Of a stretch of 64,000 nucleotides of DNA, positions 59,913 through 64,000 are shown piece by piece (position 1 is the stretch's first letter; every line of letters begins with the position of its first letter). Below the pieces are notes generated by a model. The model saw only the letters and a program-made list of their open reading frames with translations, was not told the origin of the DNA and searched no databases. Made by a program: the position numbers and the translations under genes. The stretch comes from Poecilobothrus nobilitatus (lineage: Eukaryota > Arthropoda > Insecta > Diptera > Dolichopodidae), in NCBI GenBank assembly GCA_947095535.1, contig OX352774.1, positions 30,148,496 through 30,212,495 on the forward strand. Reading direction: 5' to 3'.

Positions 59913-61794
59913 TTAATAAAAAATAATATAGATTTTTCTCATAACATTTACCTAATTATTATAATACAATTAAATTAAAAACAAGCATGTATGTATATGA
60001 TTTCATAAATAATAATAAAATGATTCTTGTATAAGACAATAGATGGCGTATAAATAAAAAAAAATGTTTACATCTCAGTGTAATATAGATATCTTACATT
60101 CTTATACAATAGCTACAGATTAGTAATTAACGGCTTCGTGAAATTATTGATTACAGAAATTCGAAGGACAGGTTAGTTTCAAATATGAATTAATTACTTA
60201 AGGGGTGCCTTATGCTCCTTATAGGAGTGGGAAGAAAAAAAAAAATTCAAATAAAATGCAACTTTTTTAGATTTTGTCTAAAAAATTTTTTTTCTAAATT
60301 TTTTTTTTTGAATATTTTATCCCAAAAAAAAATTTTAGCTTTTAAGAATTTTTTCCAAAGAATTTTTTTTCCAGATTTTTTTTTTTTTATATAATAGATA
60401 TATCAGAGGTGACCCCATACATTCTATACTTTCAAAAACAAGAAAAAAGTTTAAAATTTTTATTACAACTTACGGCATTAATAAATAAAAAAGTTGAAAC
60501 AGAAAATAAAAGCAAAAAAAAAAATAACAAAAAACAAATGTTAGTAATTTAATTACAAAAAAATTTTACTTTTCAATTTATGTTATGAAAATATTTTTTT
60601 TTTTTTTTTTTAGAAATAATGAAGTAATTTAATCTTGAAAAATAGCAATTTTTGTTTTTTTTTTTTGTCTGTCATACCAAATTTTATAACTATTATTTAA
60701 CTTTTTTACAAAATATTAAAATTCTATTACTTAATTCAATTCACGTGGTAAAATTGATTAAGACTTAGTTGAGTGTTGTAAGTATAAATTTGTGAGATTA
60801 TTTCCAGCTGGTTTTTCATAAATAAATAATAATTCTAAAAAAAAAAATTTTTTTTTAAACACTGATCCTCTTTAATTCAAACTAATAAAGAATATGTGTA
60901 TATTTTTTTCTACTTCACACAATAGAAGACTCAAAACATGATATCCTTTATTTTATGACCATCTTAACAACGGTTAGAAAGTTTTTAAATAATTATAATT
61001 ATAAGTATATGTGTACATAATATGCTTAGTTTCTCAATAGCATTTTGGGTCAGGTTTGAATTCATTATAATTTTCAATTATAAATATTTTTTTAACTTTT
61101 GCGTCGAAGTTAAAGTTTTTTTTTTTCATAAAAATCCCTTTATTTCGTTTCGGTTTACTTATATATACATATATACAATATTTGATAACATGTACATTTC
61201 GTAATAAATACTATTCTATATATTATAAAAATAAACTGTAAATATATAAACTTAAGCCTGTTTTGATTTAAATTAATAACTAAAACTTTAGTAAATATTT
61301 TATTAATATGAAAAAAAAAGAGACTATAATTGAGAAAACCGGACAATCTGAACAATAACACCTTTAAGATATTAGATCGAATGCATAAAACTGAGCTTAA
61401 ACTCAAATCCTACATTTTTAAACAAAATCTCGTTTTGGCTTATAATTTCCCTTGTAAAATTGAAACAAAAATTAATTTTCATTTAAAAAAGTAAGATTTT
61501 AGTTTAAGCTAAATATCGGGCACAGTGAATCCTGTCTGAGTGCCTCTCGCTTAATTATCCAGATCGGTCAAGAACTTAAAATTAATACCTAAAGACAAAA
61601 ATTATGTTTTTTCTTTTTCATATAAATTTGCTCCCTCGAATTAGTACTTTATGCATTACCCCCCAACTCACTCGATTGCCACCAATTATTGAACATTGTA
61701 ATTAATTTTATATGCAAAATTTTTAAATTGAATTCGCCAAAAACAATTACAGCTAAAAAAAAACAATATCATACTTATAAACTAAATTTAAATC
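59913..61794. other. A+T-rich DNA, no gene
   Basis: Open stretches at 60212-60394 (Phe-rich, from T runs), 61022-61204 and 61155-61406 show no domain. The segment 61510-61580 is somewhat richer in G+C (GGGCACAGTGAATCCTGTCT) but unassigned. Confidence 0.55.
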
Positions 61795-61989
61795 GGGGGC
61801 CTCGGTGGCCTAATGGGTAAGATCGTATAAAATACGCTATAAACACCAAGGGAGTGTGGGTTCGAATCCCACACACGTCGTAAGAGTTATTCCTGCTTAC
61901 GACATTTACAGCCACACCTGAACAGGAAAGGCTATGTAAACGTCCTGTCCACATTATGTGGCAGAGAAATGCATTAAAAAAAAAAAAAA
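61795..61989 (+). mobile_element. Complete tRNA-derived SINE, family B
   Basis: The head GGGGGCCTCGGTGGCCTAAT, then GGGTAAGATCG, and the B box GGTTCGAATCCCAC (61859-61872) are followed by CGTCGTAAGAGTTATTCCTG, TTACAGCCACACCTGAACAG, GGAAAGGCTATGTAAACG and ACATTATGTGGCAGAGAAAT, then a 14-nt A tail. The tail region contains two hairpins (GTCGTAAG/CTTACGAC and CCACAT/ATGTGG). A head with CGGTGGCCTAATGGGTAAGA resembles tRNA-Arg; this is inference. The minus-strand frame across it (61775-62059, containing CGIRTHTP and YPLGHRGP) is the well-known spurious translation of such tRNA-like sequence. Confidence 0.88.
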
Positions 61990-62970
61990 TTTTAAAGTTT
62001 TGACAGTTACGACAGTTAAAGTAAGTATATTGTATTGTATATGCACAATGATTCAACATAATTGCAATTTTATATCCATCATATTTTTCTGTTTGCCAGT
62101 TTTGTATACCGAAATTTGATTAATACTTACCTGTGTGGGCACTTAAACAAATTCCTTTAATTGATTTTTTCGTTTAAGTACTTTGGAAATATCTGCATTT
62201 TTAGATTGCACTCACTGTATATGTTTGTCAAAAATCGATGTAACTACCTATAAATACGTTACTTTATGATTGTACTCTATGAATATGTATTTATTTATAC
62301 ATATATATACAAAATTAAGTATTTGTTTCAATTTCTTGTTTGGCAAGCGGCATCTATTGAAAGTTTTGTATCCAATTATGTATGTATTTGTTATTCATAT
62401 TTAACAGTTATAAAAAATAAATTAAATTATGTACCTTGGAGAATTTTAATAAATACTTACTATATATTGTATAACACGATACTATAAAAAAAATTATTTC
62501 AACTATAGATACTTAGATAAATTAAAAACTGTAGTAATTTACTTATGTAACTTTTTCTATTTTTTTTTATTATCGATGTAATTATTATAGTAATTGAGAT
62601 AATTATGGTAATAATAATATTGATTGTACATAGAAAATTATACACACCTTAACATGAAAATATTTGTTTTCTTTTGTTTAAAGTGTTTTTTTTTTTACAC
62701 TATTAAATTATTATTATCTTTAATCTGTAAATTAAAATTTTGTATTAAAAATAAATAATAGTTTATTGCACTTTTATTAGAATTTAAATAACATAGGTAT
62801 ATAGCTCAAACTATAAACCCAATTTAATTGAAGTTTTTTTGAAAGTTACATATAAAAACTCAGTTTAATGGCAGTTCAGAAAGAAAGATAACCATAAATG
62901 TGTCCAACAAAATTTTAAAACGTTATTTTGTTATGTGTATTCAAAATAAAACAACCCATACCAAATATAA
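61990..62970. other. A+T-rich DNA, no gene
   Basis: The frame at 62266-62487 shows no domain. Nothing else supported. Confidence 0.6.
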
Positions 62971-63010
62971 TATTGGGCTGTCAAAATAGAAATTCTTCGT
63001 AGTTTCTACG
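62950..63010. mobile_element. Possible mariner-type terminus
   Basis: TATTGGGCTGTCAAAATAGA, then AATTCTTCGTAGTTTCT (62971-63007), resembles terminal inverted repeats of insect mariner elements, which often begin TTGGGTTGTCAAAAAA after a TA target. Just left, AAAACAACCCATA (62949-62961) is a partial inverted counterpart. This could be two facing ends after loss of the interior. No transposase frame is seen. Confidence 0.3.
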
Positions 63011-63179
63011 TGGAAAGTGGTTTCTATTTGTTCAACTTTTGAAGTAACCTTAAGAATAAAGACGAACCGTTTTTCGTCTAATGAAGTTTAATATTCATAC
63101 AAACGTTGTCAGTCGTTTTGATGACTAGAAAAAGATTCGTTTTTAGGTCGCAGTAGTATGATAATTAGAATAATAGACC

Positions 63180-63375
63180 AAGTATATACTTATATGTAGT
63201 GGTAAGTCGATTTAAGTTCCACTTTGTACATAAATCGTTTACGACTCTTGCTAGTTAGTCGCTTTATAGTTTTTTTCAACGAGTCGTTTGTAAATCGAGT
63301 TCTCTTTTGGTGAATCGTTAGTGTATCTTTTTCAACGAGTCATTTGTATTACTTTTTCAGTGACTTATCGGTAAG
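63180..63375. repeat. Degenerate AACGAGTCGTTTGTA / AGTCG word array
   Basis: TTCAACGAGTCGTTTGTA (63275) and TTCAACGAGTCATTTGTA (63331) are 56 bp apart. Related AAGTCGATTTAAG, AAATCGTTTACGACTC and TTAGTCGCTTTATAG words lie upstream. The unit is too degraded to define. Confidence 0.55.
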
Positions 63376-63429
63376 ATTTTATTAAAAGAAAATTTTATTT
63401 CTTTGCGAACTATTTACATTTTTATAACC

Positions 63430-63885
63430 GTATGAAAGTATGTTCAAGAGTATAATTAATTTACCATTACGTTTGTGACACCTTAAAGAAGCTGATCTAG
63501 ATATAGACTGAAGTGTATGGATTGGATCAGAATTGAATTCTGAGTCGATTAAACCATGCGTGTATTTAAGCTGTCATACAATTTATTTCTTTATATGAAA
63601 ATAATTCAGTGTATATTGAAGCTATAGGTATCTGAAATTTCATGAAAAGATGTCAAACTGCATGCCTTCTGTAAAATAAAACTTCTATAAAATTTTGTTA
63701 TGCTAGAGCATCAGTTTTCAGTAGCTTGCTTATATTAAAACATAATTAAGTTAGGCATCTGAAATTTTGTAAAAAGATCATCAAGTTTTATGGAAACAGC
63801 GTATAACTATTATGTTCATACAAGTATCCCAGAATTGATGCAGTTTACTCTATTGCACTTTTCTTGGTTTTTTTGTTTTTTTTTG
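63430..63885. mobile_element. Fly-type non-coding element, third copy, decayed
   Basis: ACGTTTGTGACACCTTAAAG, GGATTGGATCAGAATTGAAT and TCTGAGTCGATTAAACCATG keep the order of this element type. Two internal GG(C/T)ATCTGAAATTT units (63628 and 63752) recur, with TCATCAAGTTTTATGGAAAC similar to 33944 onward. The right end fades into a TTTTCTTGGTTTTTTTG stretch. No transposase. Confidence 0.55.
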
Positions 63886-64000
63886 TTCTAAGAATAAATT
63901 TTTATTATTTACTAAAATTCTTATTCTTTTTAGCACTTAAGCACTAAGTAGGTATACTGTTTATACTGTTACTATATACTGTTAGGTATATATACTGTTT

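Noticed and set aside
61775..62059. 94-codon minus-strand frame with CGIRTHTP...YPLGHRGP
   Set aside because: This is the reverse translation of a tRNA-like SINE head, a familiar spurious protein.

Overview
The window is very A+T-rich eukaryotic DNA, dense in poly-A/poly-T runs and TA-type microsatellites. I find no intact protein-coding gene, no genuine tRNA or rRNA gene, and no bacterial feature. The organism is most likely an insect, probably a brachyceran fly. Three things point that way: MADF- and BESS-type gene debris, which is abundant in flies; a repeat at 9831-10750 of a type I recognise from fly genomes (ends in ACCCTACA, CCGTCCGTC run, 'GAGTCGAT' block, terminal hairpin plus TTACTTGTTT); and several tRNA-derived SINE families. 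The window reads as intergenic or long-intron DNA filled with decayed mobile elements.

Layout. 1-9.8 kb: two copies of a long tRNA-headed SINE (family A), a tandem/inverted A+T repeat, a possible LINE C-terminal scrap and a minus-strand MADF-BESS gene remnant. 9.8-14.7 kb: the fly-type element with four 142-bp internal repeats, a complete SINE A, and two fold-back elements, one unusually CpG-rich. 14.7-26 kb: a 14-bp minisatellite, a MADF pseudogene whose conserved Trp codon is TAG, a perfect 16-bp hairpin, a short tandem array and a third type of SINE. 26-34 kb: homopolymer-rich DNA with UTR-like patches, a miRNA-precursor-like hairpin, SINE B and a second fly-type element. 38-46.7 kb, the most structured part: a fold-back, a TATA-flanked MITE, a 680-bp tandem array, a duplicated 1.17-kb block keeping a TATA box in both copies, and a Penelope-like GIY-YIG endonuclease remnant. 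47-64 kb: an 893-bp fold-back flanked by TA, two long hairpins, a second TATA-flanked MITE, two SINE B copies, a LINE 3' end, a mariner-like terminus and a third fly-type element.

Nothing here forms an operon-like or cooperative gene system. The main items of interest are the repeat families themselves. These include a dispersed ~45-bp word shared by several fold-back regions, which I do not recognise as described. Coordinates of decayed elements are approximate because they were aligned by eye.
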